Below the pieces are notes generated by a model. That model made no database searches. It worked only from the letters and a program-made list of their open reading frames with translations, and was not told where the DNA came from. Made by a program: the position numbers and the translations under genes. Below, one piece after another: positions 33,259-42,104 of a stretch of 64,000 bases of DNA. Position 1 is the first letter of the stretch, and each line of letters opens with the position of its first letter. The stretch is from Deinococcus detaillensis (GTDB lineage Bacteria > Deinococcota > Deinococci > Deinococcales > Deinococcaceae): the NCBI RefSeq assembly GCF_007280555.1, contig NZ_VKDB01000007.1, positions 1 through 64,000 on the forward strand, given 5' to 3'.

Positions 33259-34032
33259 ATGACGCCTGCTGACTCCGACTTCGCTGCGGCCCGCTTACGC
33301 CCCAACCGCCCGAACACCGAAATCCCCCTTGTCGGTGACAAGCAGGACAAAGCCGCCGACGTGCAGCGGATGTTTGCCGACATCGCCCCGCGCTACGACC
33401 TGCTCAACCGCGTGCTGAGTTTGGGCGTCGACAAAAGTTGGCGGCGGGCGGCGGCCAGCGAAGCTTTGCTGCTCCATCCAGCGCGGCTGCTCGACGTGGC
33501 CACCGGAACCGGCGACTTCGCCTTGGAGCTCAAGCGCCGCTCGCCGCACACCGAGGTGATCGCCTCGGATTTCGTGCCGCAAATGCTGGAGATCGGACGC
33601 AAAAAAGCGGGCGGCCAGCACCTCGAGATCAGCTTTGAGGAAGGCGACGCTCTCAATCTCCCCTACCCCGACGCCAGCTTCGAGAGCCTGACCTGCGCTT
33701 TCGGCTTCCGCAACTTCGCCGATTATCAGCGCGGCCTCGCCGAGTTTTGGCGGGTTCTTAGGCCCGGCGGCAGATTGGTGATTCTGGAGTTTCCGCCACC
33801 TGCCGAGGGACTGTTTGGATTGGCTTTCCGCTTTTACTTCCAGCACATCTTGCCGCGCATCGGAGCAGTGGTCAGCGGCAACGGCGGCGCGTACACCTAC
33901 TTGCCCGAAAGCGTACTGGCTTTTCCCGACCCGCCCCACCTGGCGCGGCTGATGCACGCCACCGGCTTCCGGGTGCGCTATCGCCTGCTCAGCGGGGGCA
34001 TCGCGGCCATTCACGTGGGCACAAAAATCTAA
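33259..34032 (+). CDS. menG: Demethylmenaquinone methyltransferase
   Basis: MenG/UbiE carries out the last step of menaquinone synthesis, C-methylation with SAM. The family signatures are present: RMFADIAPRYDLLNRVLSLG with VDKSWRRAA, DVATGTGDFALEL (SAM site), NLPYPDASFESLTCAFGFRN and RVLRPGGRLVILEFPPP. The ATG at 33259 is 8 codons inside the longest frame; TATCAT 6 nt before it supports a leaderless start. Length 257. Deinococcus respires with menaquinone, so this is the expected role rather than ubiquinone synthesis. Confidence 0.94.
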   Translation: MTPADSDFAAARLRPNRPNTEIPLVGDKQDKAADVQRMFADIAPRYDLLNRVLSLGVDKSWRRAAASEALLLHPARLLDVATGTGDFALELKRRSPHTEVIASDFVPQMLEIGRKKAGGQHLEISFEEGDALNLPYPDASFESLTCAFGFRNFADYQRGLAEFWRVLRPGGRLVILEFPPPAEGLFGLAFRFYFQHILPRIGAVVSGNGGAYTYLPESVLAFPDPPHLARLMHATGFRVRYRLLSGGIAAIHVGTKI

Positions 34033-34057
34033 GCCAAAAATGCAGACGTAAACTTTT

Positions 34058-35656
34058 TCAGAATGTAGGCGGCACGGCCTGACGGCTGTTGTCTGCGGCG
34101 ATGCGGTTGACCTGAAAGGCCATTCGGCCCGCGCCGAAAACCGGCGAGCCGCCGATGGTGCCCAGCGCTTGCCCGCGCACGACCCTCGCGCCCACGTCCA
34201 CGCTGGGAGCGTCGAGGCCGATGTAAGCGGTGGCCAAGCTGGCACTGTGCTCGATCAGCACCACCCAGCCGAGGCTGGCGTAATTGGTGACGGCCAGCAC
34301 GTTGCCGCCCTGTGCGGCCACCGCCTGACTGCCTTCCGGGGCGCTGATGACTGTCCACGGCACCGATACCGAGAAGTTGGCCACCACGACCCCGCCCGGA
34401 AGCGGAAAGCCCAGCGGCCCACTGGCGGGCGGCAGCGGCGCGAGCTCAATACTGGCCTGCTGCTGCTGCGCCTGAATCTGGCTGGCCCGAGTTCGCAAGC
34501 TGGCTTGCTCCTGCGCGTTGGCCGCCGCCCGCTGCTGGCTGGCCCGCTGCTCAGCGGCGGCTGAGGCCTGCGCCGCCGCTTGTGCCTGGGCACGCTGGAG
34601 AGCAGCTTGGCGCAGAGCTTCTTGCCTCTGGGCTTCACGGATAGCGGCGAGGCGGGCGGCTTCCTGACGGGCACGTTCCTGCGCTTCACGGATGCGGCGC
34701 AGCTCCTCGGCGCGGCGCACGCGCTCGGCTTCGATGCGCCGCCGCCGATCTTGCTCGATGCGGCTGCGCTCCGAGACGATATTGCCCACCAAACTGTTGA
34801 TGCTCTGGGCGGTGAGGGCTTGCTGGGCCTGCGTTTGCAGCGCCAGCGCCTGCTTGCCCGCCTGCGTTTGTTGCAGCCGCGCCACCAGGGCTTGCTGCTG
34901 GCTCCGGGCGTCACGCAACTTGGTGAGCTGAGCGAGTTGCTGGGCACGTAAATCTTGCAGCTGGGCGGTTTGGGCGGCTTGTTCGGCTTGCTGGGCTTGC
35001 AAGCTCAGGCGCTGGCTTCTGAGTTCTTCAATTACCGCCACGTTGTGCTGGCCGCTCATGTTGGCGTAGCGGGCGCGAATCACCAGATCTGACAAGCTGT
35101 TGGCTTGGTTGATCAAGCGCAAATACTGGCCGCTGCGCTCGCGGTAAAGCAGCTCAAGGAGCTGGCGCACATCGGCTTGCAAGCGGGCCACCTGCTCGGA
35201 GGTGCGCGAAACCTGCGTTTTGGTTTGCGCCAAGTCGGCAATGGCCGCCCGGATGGTTTGTTCCAGCTTGAGTTTCTGGTTTTGCAGCCCCGCGATTTGG
35301 TTTTCTAGGCGGTCAATTTGGCCCAGCACATCTTTTTGCTGAGCGCTGAGCGAGGCGATGTTTTGGCGCAGGCTTTCGAGCTGCTTTTTTTGGTCGGCGC
35401 TGAGCTGCTTCTGGCCGGAAAGCTGCTGCTGAAGACGCTGCAACTTTTGGCTGGTGGTGGACAGGCCCAAGTTGTAGGGATCGGGCAGCGTGGGCAGCGG
35501 CTGGGCAGAGAGTAGCGGTGACGGCTGGACAGCAGCAGGCGAACCGAGACTGTTTTTCGCCGCCGGACTGTTCTTTGCCGTGCCCTGACTCAGCCCAGCT
35601 TGAACCAAAACCAAGCCAGTCAGCAGCGCGGCAACGGCGGCGGGCCGGTTGCTCAT
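34058..35656 (-). CDS. EnvC-like coiled-coil protein with a degenerate LytM domain
   Basis: The 532-residue protein has a signal peptide (MSNRPAAVAALLTGLVLVQAGLS), a very long coiled coil (about 60-395, Gln/Leu/Arg/Ala-rich) and a C-terminal M23/LytM-like beta domain. All zinc ligands seem lost: the HxxxD start reads SVPWTVIS, the YAHL region reads TAYIGLD, and the HLHFE end reads RMAFQVN. That matches EnvC-type activators, which do not cut peptidoglycan but switch on amidases under FtsEX control. It overlaps ftsX as ATGA, third in the ftsE-ftsX operon. Confidence 0.85.
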   Translation of the reverse strand: MSNRPAAVAALLTGLVLVQAGLSQGTAKNSPAAKNSLGSPAAVQPSPLLSAQPLPTLPDPYNLGLSTTSQKLQRLQQQLSGQKQLSADQKKQLESLRQNIASLSAQQKDVLGQIDRLENQIAGLQNQKLKLEQTIRAAIADLAQTKTQVSRTSEQVARLQADVRQLLELLYRERSGQYLRLINQANSLSDLVIRARYANMSGQHNVAVIEELRSQRLSLQAQQAEQAAQTAQLQDLRAQQLAQLTKLRDARSQQQALVARLQQTQAGKQALALQTQAQQALTAQSINSLVGNIVSERSRIEQDRRRRIEAERVRRAEELRRIREAQERARQEAARLAAIREAQRQEALRQAALQRAQAQAAAQASAAAEQRASQQRAAANAQEQASLRTRASQIQAQQQQASIELAPLPPASGPLGFPLPGGVVVANFSVSVPWTVISAPEGSQAVAAQGGNVLAVTNYASLGWVVLIEHSASLATAYIGLDAPSVDVGARVVRGQALGTIGGSPVFGAGRMAFQVNRIAADNSRQAVPPTF

Positions 35657-36516
35657 TCCAGTTCCCGCAGATAGCGCTGCGTGGCAAACACGCTGCCCGC
35701 CAGCCCGACCAGCACGCCCAGCAGCAGCAGGCCGATCAGCACCGGCGAAACGGTGGGCAGATCGGTGATGATCGGCAGCACCGGCACCAGCTCCTGCACC
35801 CGCAGAGAGAGTTGCAAGTAGCTGGGGGCCAGCAGCGCCGAGGCGATCAGGCCCGCCAGCAAGCCCAGCAGCACGCCCTCGATCAGGTGCGGAGCGCGGA
35901 TGAAAGCGCGGGTGGCTCCCAAGAGGCGCATCACGAAGATTTCGCTGCGGCGGGCATAGATGGCGACCCGCACGGCGCTGAGGATATTGAAAAGGGTACC
36001 GATCAGCAGCAGGCCCACCAAGGTGTATCCGGCCCCGCGCACGGCGCTGAGCGTCTTGACCGTTTGATCCACGTAACCCGCACCGTATTCCACGTCCACG
36101 ACTCCCGGCAGAGCGCGAACTTGCTCGGCCACCGCCCGCGAGTCTTCGACTCGGGCAACCCGGAGCCGCAAGGTATCGGGAAACGGATTGCCCGCCAGCG
36201 TCGCGGCTTCCTCGGCATACGGGTAGTCGCGGCTCATTTCGCTCAGCACTTTGGCTTTGCTGACGAGCTGCACCTCAGTGACCTGCGGCTGATCGCGCAC
36301 GGCTTTGGTCAGCGCGGCGGTGTCGGCTCCGTCACTCAGGAAGGCGGCGATTTCCACTTGCGATTCGAGCTGCGCCAGCGTGCGGTCGACGTTGAGGGTC
36401 AGCAGCACCACGAAGCCCAGCATCAGCAGCGTCAGGGTCATGGTGATCAGGGTGGAGAGGGTGGCGGTGAAGTTGCCGCGCATTTGCAGCAGGGCCTCGC
36501 GCAAATGAAAGCTCAT
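35653..36516 (-). CDS. ftsX: Cell division protein FtsX
   Basis: FtsX is the membrane partner of FtsE and passes the ATPase signal to periplasmic hydrolase activators. The 287-residue protein has the usual plan: N-terminal helix (TLITMTLTLLMLGFVVLLTLNV), an external domain (about 50-160, VEIAAFLSDGADTAALTKAV), and three C-terminal helices, with EIFVMRLLGATRAFIRAPHLIEG as the family mark. It overlaps ftsE at its start and the EnvC-like gene at its end, both as ATGA, giving fixed stoichiometry. Confidence 0.94.
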   Translation of the reverse strand: MSFHLREALLQMRGNFTATLSTLITMTLTLLMLGFVVLLTLNVDRTLAQLESQVEIAAFLSDGADTAALTKAVRDQPQVTEVQLVSKAKVLSEMSRDYPYAEEAATLAGNPFPDTLRLRVARVEDSRAVAEQVRALPGVVDVEYGAGYVDQTVKTLSAVRGAGYTLVGLLLIGTLFNILSAVRVAIYARRSEIFVMRLLGATRAFIRAPHLIEGVLLGLLAGLIASALLAPSYLQLSLRVQELVPVLPIITDLPTVSPVLIGLLLLGVLVGLAGSVFATQRYLRELE

Positions 36517-37196
36517 AGCGCGTAGCCGCCGTAAGGGTCGTCACGCACCAGTTTGCCTCTACGCAGGGTCAGGGTGCGGTGGCGAAACGTTTCCACGAGG
36601 TCGCGGGCGTGGGTGGCGACCAGCACCGTCGTGCCGCGCAAATTGACATTTTGCAAGACCTTGAGCACTTCACGGCTGTTGTCGGGGTCGAGGTTGCCGG
36701 TGGGTTCGTCGGCCAAGAGCAGCGGCGGGTCGCCGACAATGGCGCGGGCAATCGCGACGCGCTGCTGCTCACCCTGCGAGAGTTGCACCGGCAGGGCGTG
36801 CTTTTTGTGTTCAAGGCCCACCGTCCTGAGCGCTCCGCCGACCCGTGTGGCCCACTCGCGCCTCGGCACTCCGGTGACGCGCAGGGCGAACGCCACGTTG
36901 TCCTGGGCGCTCAGGTGCGGCAGCAGCAAATTGTCTTGAAAGACCATCCCGATGCGGCGGCGCAGGGTGGAGGTGCGCCCGCCCTTGTAGCGGTTGAGGG
37001 CCTCGCCCGCCACCAAGACCTCGCCGCGTGTGGGCAAATGGCGCTTGATAATCAGGTTCATAAAGCTGCTCTTGCCCGCGCCGCTTTGCCCGACCAGATA
37101 GACGAACTCACCTTTGCCCACAAACAGGTGCACGTCGTCGAGCGCCAGCGTGCGGGTCACGGGGTATTCCAAACTGACGCTGCGAAATTCAATCAT
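36513..37196 (-). CDS. ftsE: Cell division ATP-binding protein FtsE
   Basis: FtsE is the ABC ATPase of the FtsEX complex. The 227-residue protein carries Walker A (GQSGAGKSSFMNL), Q-loop (GMVFQDNLLLPHL), signature (LSQGEQQRVAIARAI), Walker B (LLLADEPTGNLD) and H-loop (VLVATHARDLV). The start is MIEFRSVSLEYP at ATG 37196 with no ribosome binding site, so the mRNA may be short-leadered. It opens the ftsE-ftsX-envC-like operon, divergent from ctpA. Confidence 0.96.
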   Translation of the reverse strand: MIEFRSVSLEYPVTRTLALDDVHLFVGKGEFVYLVGQSGAGKSSFMNLIIKRHLPTRGEVLVAGEALNRYKGGRTSTLRRRIGMVFQDNLLLPHLSAQDNVAFALRVTGVPRREWATRVGGALRTVGLEHKKHALPVQLSQGEQQRVAIARAIVGDPPLLLADEPTGNLDPDNSREVLKVLQNVNLRGTTVLVATHARDLVETFRHRTLTLRRGKLVRDDPYGGYAL

Positions 37197-37430
37197 CGGA
37201 AAACGGGCCGCCCAGCAGTGAAGTCAGGCGTGAAGTACTTGAGTGGAGGAAGGATCATAAACGCGCACAGCATAGCTTAAGAGCAGATGAATGTGACCGA
37301 AACGCGGCTCATGAGAGCGCCGGGCAGCCGCGCCGCCAATACCATTGCAGGCTACAGAGCCGCTCCAAACCCGGCATCAATGTCACCTTTAGCTTAGCCA
37401 AACTTCACCTGCTGCCGCTATGCTGAGTGG
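37197..37430. promoter_or_regulatory. Divergent promoter region of ftsE and ctpA
   Basis: TATGCT at 37419-37424 lies 6 nt before the ctpA GTG, a leaderless -10 box. On the minus strand a TATGCT (complement of 37270-37275) is a candidate -10 for ftsE, leaving a leader of about 70 nt. No shared operator was recognised. Confidence 0.45.
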
Positions 37431-38744
37431 GTGAGAAAACGAATTTTACTCGTCTCAGGCGCACTTGCCGCCACCGCCGCCGTGGGCTACGCGCAGTTTG
37501 CGACCTACACCACCGCCGACATCACCAAAACCACCGACGGCAAAGCCTTCGTGCAACTGTTCGGCGCACTTCACCAGCTGTATCTCAGGCCGCTGGACGA
37601 CGGCAAGCTGATGAGCGGAGCCATAAAAGGCATGATCGCCTCACTGAACGACGAATTTACCTACTACGAAGAGCCGCAGGACAACCAGACCAGTCAGGAA
37701 AACCTCAGCGGCGAGTTTTTTGGCATCGGCATTCAGCTGACTGCCGCCAACACCGACGGCACTGGAGCCAAAGTCGATACCGTCTTCAAGACCGGCTCGG
37801 CCATTCAGGGTGGGGTGCAGACCGGCGACATCTTCCTTAAAATTGGCGACAAAGACGTGACGGCCATGAGCCTGAACGACGTGGTGAGATTGGTGCGCGG
37901 CGAAAAAGGCACTAAAGTCAACATCACCTTTGGGCGCGGCAAATCCACTTACGCCGTGGCGCTGGAGCGTCAGCCGGTCACCATTATCAGCGTGGAGCAG
38001 ACTATGCTGCCGAATAACGTCGGCTACATCGCGCTCAACACCTTTTTCAGCGAGAAGGTCAACGAGCAGTTCTCGGCGGCCGTGCAGAGCATGAACAAAA
38101 AAGGCGTCAAGAAACTGATTCTCGATTTGCGCGATAACGGCGGCGGGCTGCTCTCGTCGGGCGTGTTCGTGGCCGATCAATTTTTGCAAAAAGGCCCGAT
38201 TGTCTCACTGCGCGACGGCAAAGGCAAAACCACCGTCTACGACACCGCCAAGGCCCAGCCCACCGATTACACCGGCCAACTGGTGCTGCTGATCAACAAA
38301 AACAGCGCCTCGGCCAGCGAGATCGTGGCCGGAGCCTTACAGGACACCAAGCGGGCCACCATCGTCGGTGAAACCAGCTTCGGCAAGGGCGTGGCCCAGA
38401 CACCCGTGCAACTGGTCAACGGCGCGGAGGTCAGGATCGTGGCCAACGAGTGGCTGACTCCCAATGGCCGCCAGATTCAGAAAAAAGGCATCACGCCGGA
38501 CATCAAAGTGGACGACAACCGCCGCCCCATTCCGCTCAACTTTACTGGCAGCGGCGTCAAGGCCGGCACCAAGCTGACGCTGAATGTCAGCGGCAAGCCG
38601 GTGGACGTGGTGGCCGACAAAGACGGCAAGTTTACCTACATCGCCCCGCCTGCTCCGCAGACCCGCAGTGCCGAGCAAGGCGTAGCAGTGGTCGATCCGG
38701 CCAAGGACGCCGAGCTGGCGGCGGCCCTCAAGCAGTTTAAGTAA
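37431..38744 (+). CDS. ctpA: Carboxy-terminal processing peptidase (S41A, CtpA type)
   Basis: The 437-residue exported serine protease has an N-terminal signal (MRKRILLVSGALAATAAVGYA), a PDZ domain (about 95-175, VFKTGSAIQGGVQTGDIFLKIGDKDV) and an S41 catalytic core. The Ser-Lys dyad is intact: NSASASEIVAGAL and GETSFGKGVAQ. The C-terminal 70 residues add a beta-rich domain. It starts at GTG with a leaderless box. CtpA proteases often sit next to ftsEX-envC genes and trim envelope proteins or hydrolases; that role is likely here. Confidence 0.92.
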   Translation: MRKRILLVSGALAATAAVGYAQFATYTTADITKTTDGKAFVQLFGALHQLYLRPLDDGKLMSGAIKGMIASLNDEFTYYEEPQDNQTSQENLSGEFFGIGIQLTAANTDGTGAKVDTVFKTGSAIQGGVQTGDIFLKIGDKDVTAMSLNDVVRLVRGEKGTKVNITFGRGKSTYAVALERQPVTIISVEQTMLPNNVGYIALNTFFSEKVNEQFSAAVQSMNKKGVKKLILDLRDNGGGLLSSGVFVADQFLQKGPIVSLRDGKGKTTVYDTAKAQPTDYTGQLVLLINKNSASASEIVAGALQDTKRATIVGETSFGKGVAQTPVQLVNGAEVRIVANEWLTPNGRQIQKKGITPDIKVDDNRRPIPLNFTGSGVKAGTKLTLNVSGKPVDVVADKDGKFTYIAPPAPQTRSAEQGVAVVDPAKDAELAAALKQFK

Positions 38745-38806
38745 AGGGGAATCTGAAGGAAGACCTCCCTGGCCCTCTTCCTCTCCATTAAGCTCAGCCC
38801 AGCAAC

Positions 38807-38845
38807 AAGCGCCGCCCCCACAGCACGGGGCGGCGCTTCATTTTG
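38807..38845 (+). terminator. Intrinsic terminator after ctpA
   Basis: AAGCGCCGCCCC (38807-38818) pairs perfectly with GGGGCGGCGCTT (38827-38838) around an 8-nt loop, followed by CATTTTG. Confidence 0.85.
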
Positions 38846-38892
38846 AGCAGCCCTCTGCCGTGCGGCGCAAAATCACGTACACTGAGCGGCAC

Positions 38893-39591
38893 ATGAGCGC
38901 CGTTATTCACTTGCAAGCGTTGGGGCTGACCGAATACGAGGCCCGCGCCTACACTGCGCTGCTGGCGCTTGGCCGGGCGGTGCCTGCCCGCGTGGCCCGG
39001 CAAGCCGGTATCCCGAGGCCCAAGATTTACGAAACCTTGGAGCGCCTAGAAGGGCGTGGCCTGGCCACCAAAGTCGGGCAAAACCCGTTGGAATACGCGC
39101 CCCTCTCGGCCCGCGAGTATCTGGCCCGCGCCCGCCGATCGTTTGATGACCGGCTCGGCGCACTTGACCGCGATCTCTCGCGCCTCGCACCCGACCCCGC
39201 GCCCGAAGCGGTCTATCACCTCTACGGCGAAGCGGCGATTACCGCCATCTGCGAAGACCTGACCCTCAACGCCCGCGCCAGCGTCATCATGGCGGGCAGC
39301 GCGGCGCTGCTGGAGCGCTTAGAGCGCCTGACTCCGCGCGGCGTCAAGGTCAGTCAGGCGTCACTGGTGGGCCTGCCGAGCGTGGCCGCCACCGGGCAGA
39401 GCGCCTTCTTGCTGGCCCGCGACGGTGAAGCGGCCATCATCGCCCACTTCATTGAAGACGGCGAAATCGGTGAGGCGCACGGCGTTCACACCCATAATCC
39501 GGTAATCGTGCATTTGATCGAAGGCTACGTGCATTTGGCAGAGCAGCATCAGGGACGAGCGAAAAAGAGTAAGGACGTACAGAAAGAATAA
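38893..39591 (+). CDS. TrmB-family transcriptional regulator
   Basis: The 232-residue protein opens with the TrmB winged helix: LQALGLTEYEARAYTALLALGRAVPARVARQAGIPRPKIYETLERLEGRGLA (spanning about residues 5-55, given here only as landmarks GLTEYEARAYTAL and GIPRPKIYETLERL). A helical linker and an effector/phospholipase-D-like domain follow. TrmB regulators usually sense sugars; the ligand is unknown here. I start at ATG 38893, with TACACT 9 nt before it. It lies alone between terminators, so its targets are not obvious. Confidence 0.88.
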   Translation: MSAVIHLQALGLTEYEARAYTALLALGRAVPARVARQAGIPRPKIYETLERLEGRGLATKVGQNPLEYAPLSAREYLARARRSFDDRLGALDRDLSRLAPDPAPEAVYHLYGEAAITAICEDLTLNARASVIMAGSAALLERLERLTPRGVKVSQASLVGLPSVAATGQSAFLLARDGEAAIIAHFIEDGEIGEAHGVHTHNPVIVHLIEGYVHLAEQHQGRAKKSKDVQKE

Positions 39592-39652
39592 ACCTCAATT
39601 GAGTACAGCGTTTGATGGATGGGCAGTGCAGGAAAATGCGAGAAGCGCGAGA

Positions 39653-39666
39653 AGATCAATTGATCT
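39653..39666. terminator. Palindromic hairpin between convergent genes
   Basis: AGATCAATTGATCT is a perfect 14-bp palindrome, extended by GCG.../CGC pairs. It lies between the converging TrmB and CBS genes. No T-run follows, so a terminator role is uncertain; a protein-binding site is possible. Confidence 0.35.
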
Positions 39667-39692
39667 CGCCATTGTCTTACAAGCTGCGGCCC

Positions 39693-40316
39693 TCACTCCA
39701 CTTCAAAGCCCGCATCCCGCAGGCGCTGGCCCGCACTGCTGGCCGCTTCACCCACCACCCGCATCACAAATTCGCGCTGGCCCTGCGCCGCCCCACTGGT
39801 GGCCAGCGAAATGATGTTGCTGGGCTGCACCGCCCGGGCGGCTTGCTCCAAACTGCCGGGCACGTCCGGTAAGCGCAGATACAGCCGCTGACCGCCTTCG
39901 TCTTGGCCGAGCGTGTGGGTAAAGGCCTCAAGCACGTCGCCCACCGTCAGGATGCCGCACAGCCGCTGCCGGTCGTCCAAGACGGGCAAGCCGCCGACGC
40001 CGCGCTGGCGCATCCGCAAGGCGGCGTCTTCCATGTATTCGCCGACTTGGGCCGTCAAGACGGGCTTGGCCATCATCTCGCCCACCGTCAGTTTGCTGAG
40101 CAAAAAATTGATTTCCCAAATGCTGAGAGTGGCGGCTTTGCTGGGCACCGCGTCCCTGAGGTCTTTGCGGGTGGTGATACCGATCAGACCGCCACCTTCG
40201 TCCACCACCGGCAGCCGCCGAAAGCCGCGCTGGCTCAGCGAATTGAGGGCTTCCATCACCGGGGTGGTGGGCAGCACGGTGAAGGGGTCGGGGGTCATCC
40301 AATCGCGCACCAACAT
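39693..40316 (-). CDS. Tandem CBS-domain protein with ACT-like tail
   Basis: I start at ATG 40316 because TAGAAT lies 7 nt upstream on the minus strand; this gives 207 residues beginning [15 protein letters not shown]. Two CBS motifs (about 1-60 and 70-130; [20 protein letters not shown] and [20 protein letters not shown]) should form an adenine-nucleotide-binding module. The last 70 residues ([21 protein letters not shown]) look like an ACT domain. Similar AcuB-like proteins are regulatory. Partner unknown. Confidence 0.87.
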   Translation of the reverse strand: MLVRDWMTPDPFTVLPTTPVMEALNSLSQRGFRRLPVVDEGGGLIGITTRKDLRDAVPSKAATLSIWEINFLLSKLTVGEMMAKPVLTAQVGEYMEDAALRMRQRGVGGLPVLDDRQRLCGILTVGDVLEAFTHTLGQDEGGQRLYLRLPDVPGSLEQAARAVQPSNIISLATSGAAQGQREFVMRVVGEAASSAGQRLRDAGFEVE

Positions 40317-40408
40317 ACCCAGCATTCTAGAGGGCGGGCCGGGCAAGTGACGCTGGGCTGACTCACACCTTCACGAAGCTCAAAAATGACCATGCTAGCT
40401 TGCTGTTC

Positions 40409-40903
40409 ATGAAGCGCACCCTCAAGCTCAGTCTGCTCGCTCCCGCCCTCCTCGTCGGCGGTTTCGCTCTCGGCAGCCTCACGCCCCACGCCCAAACTGC
40501 GCCGCAAAAAATCGCTTTTGTCGATGTGGCCCAGGTTCTTAAAGCCCACCCCGATAACGCCGCCGTAGTGGCACTCAAAGCCAAGGCCGACGCCGAACTC
40601 AAGCCGCTGAGCGACCAGATTCAGGCGCTTCAGGCCCAGGGAGCCAAAATCAGCGCCGCCGACAAAGACAAGCTGGCCCAGCTCAGCGCGACGATCAGCA
40701 GCAAAGCCAAAGACTACGACAGCCAAATTCAGGTTAAAGTCAAGCCCATCACCGAAGCGGTCGACACCGCCGTGAGCGCGGCTGCCAAAGCCAACGGCGT
40801 GGCCGTGGTGATGGACGCAGCGACGGCTCAGGGCTTGGTGGTTTTTGCCGATCCCAGCACCGATTTGACCGACGCGGTCAAAACCATAGTCGCCAAGAAA
40901 TAA
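40409..40903 (+). CDS. OmpH/Skp-like periplasmic chaperone, copy 1
   Basis: The 164-residue precursor has a signal peptide (MKRTLKLSLLAPALLVGGFALGS) and the OmpH pattern IAFVDVAQVLKAHPDN followed by a helical hairpin (ALKAKADAELKPLSDQIQALQAQ) and a closing VAVVMDAATAQGLVVFADPSTDLTD. Skp-like proteins hold unfolded envelope proteins. TAGCTT lies 7 nt before ATG 40409 (leaderless). A paralogue follows 148 nt downstream after a terminator. Confidence 0.87.
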   Translation: MKRTLKLSLLAPALLVGGFALGSLTPHAQTAPQKIAFVDVAQVLKAHPDNAAVVALKAKADAELKPLSDQIQALQAQGAKISAADKDKLAQLSATISSKAKDYDSQIQVKVKPITEAVDTAVSAAAKANGVAVVMDAATAQGLVVFADPSTDLTDAVKTIVAKK

Positions 40904-40963
40904 TGCCGCGCAGATAAGTCAGCAGACTTCCATTCAGCACTTTGATATTCCAACAACTCGACA

Positions 40964-40997
40964 GGCGGCCCGACAAACAGTGTTTGAGCCGCCTTTT
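40964..40997 (+). terminator. Intrinsic terminator between the two Skp-like genes
   Basis: GGCGGC (40964-40969) pairs with GCCGCC (40988-40993), with inner AAC/GTT pairing possible, followed by TTTT. Confidence 0.65.
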
Positions 40998-41051
40998 GAG
41001 TGGAGAAGCCGCTGAGCTTTCTATCCACTATTCAGAGCAGGGAGATGCGAC

Positions 41052-41555
41052 GTGAAGGTAGAGTTGAATTTGAGCGCCAAACAAACCACCATGCTGGCCG
41101 CCGTCCTCATCACCGGACTGGCGGGCGCGGCCACCATCAAAGCGGGCAAGTTAGGGCTGGTTGACGTGCAGCAAGTGATTGCCAGCAGCAAAGGCGGCGC
41201 GGATTTTACGGCCATCAACAAAAAAGCCGACTCGGCCCTGGCGATTCAGGTCAAGACCATTCAGACGCTGCAAAACAAGATCAGCAGCGGCAAAGCCAGC
41301 GCCGCCGATGTGCAGACGCTCAGCAAAGCCCAAACCACTTACCAAACCGCCAGCAAAACCTACGACGCTCAGCGCCAAAAAGCCTTCGCCCCGATTGCCC
41401 CGGCGGTGAACGCGGCGGTGGCGGCGGCGGCTAAAGCGCAGGGCTACACGGTGGTGCTCGATAAGCGCAAGGCGGCGGCCAGCGGCGTTATCATCTATGC
41501 CAACAGCCAAACCACCGACCTGACAGCGGCAGCACAAAAAGCACTTAAAAAGTAA
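41052..41555 (+). CDS. OmpH/Skp-like periplasmic protein, copy 2
   Basis: The 167-residue product shares the plan of copy 1: N-terminal export helix ([21 protein letters not shown]), [16 protein letters not shown], a Gln/Lys/Ala-rich helical arm, and an end reading [30 protein letters not shown] 41052 follows AGGGAGATG. The two copies differ strongly in sequence, so the duplication is old. Together they suggest a dedicated envelope-protein chaperone pair; the clients are unknown. Confidence 0.82.
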   Translation: MKVELNLSAKQTTMLAAVLITGLAGAATIKAGKLGLVDVQQVIASSKGGADFTAINKKADSALAIQVKTIQTLQNKISSGKASAADVQTLSKAQTTYQTASKTYDAQRQKAFAPIAPAVNAAVAAAAKAQGYTVVLDKRKAAASGVIIYANSQTTDLTAAAQKALKK

Positions 41556-41568
41556 AGCCGCTCTTTAC

Positions 41569-41609
41569 CTGCCCGCCTTCCATTTTTGCTGGAGGGTGGG
41601 CAGCTTTTT
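41569..41609 (+). terminator. Intrinsic terminator after Skp copy 2
   Basis: CTGCCCGCCTTCC pairs with GGAGGGTGGGCAG (to 41603) with one or two wobbles, followed by CTTTTTA. Its T-run merges with the TATACT box (41609-41614) of the next gene. Confidence 0.8.
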
Positions 41610-41620
41610 ATACTGGAGCT

Positions 41621-42016
41621 ATGACTGAACCGGATAAAACGGAACCTGAAACGCTTGAAGCCGAGACTCCATTGGCCCGCCACCTCATCTTCGGTGAGCA
41701 GCACGACCGCATTCAGGGGCGCTTGGAGGAACTCGATCCCGATTTGGCCCGCTATATCCGTGAATTTGCCTACGACACGGTGTATCAGCGGGCCGGACTC
41801 GATCTCAAGACCAAAGAGCTGCTGGCCTGCGCCCTGCTGATTGGTCTGGGCGCACAGAGCGAACTCAAAACCCACCTGCGCGGCGCGTTGCGGGCCGGAG
41901 CGAGTGAAACCGAAGTGCGTGAAGCGCTGCTGTTCATGATTCCGTACCTGGGCTTTCCGCGTGTGGTGGCTGCTTTTGGACAACTTCAGAGCTTGCTGGA
42001 GAAGCAGAAAGAATAA
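41621..42016 (+). CDS. Carboxymuconolactone decarboxylase-family protein
   Basis: The 131-residue protein matches the CMD family: [63 protein letters not shown] (landmarks [11 protein letters not shown] and [12 protein letters not shown]) then [13 protein letters not shown]. It lacks a CxxC pair, so it is not the AhpD type of peroxidase partner; the catalytic role is unknown. TATACT lies 6 nt before the ATG (leaderless). It is convergent with ald. Confidence 0.88.
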   Translation: MTEPDKTEPETLEAETPLARHLIFGEQHDRIQGRLEELDPDLARYIREFAYDTVYQRAGLDLKTKELLACALLIGLGAQSELKTHLRGALRAGASETEVREALLFMIPYLGFPRVVAAFGQLQSLLEKQKE

Positions 42017-42027
42017 GGAAACAACAA

Positions 42028-42055
42028 TGCGCCGCCCAATTTTACGGGCGGCGCA
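42028..42055 (-). terminator. Intrinsic terminator of ald
   Basis: TGCGCCGCCC (42028-42037) pairs perfectly with GGGCGGCGCA (42046-42055). On the minus strand it is followed by TTGTTGTTT, so it acts mainly for ald. Confidence 0.75.
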
Positions 42056-42104
42056 CTGTTCAGAAGACGATTCAGAGAAAAACGTTAAAGAATTTAAAAA
42101 AGAA

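Noticed and set aside
35518..36525. Gln/His-rich frame antisense to ftsX and the EnvC-like gene
   Set aside because: Produced by reverse reading of Leu/Ala-rich codons; the real genes overlap in an operon.
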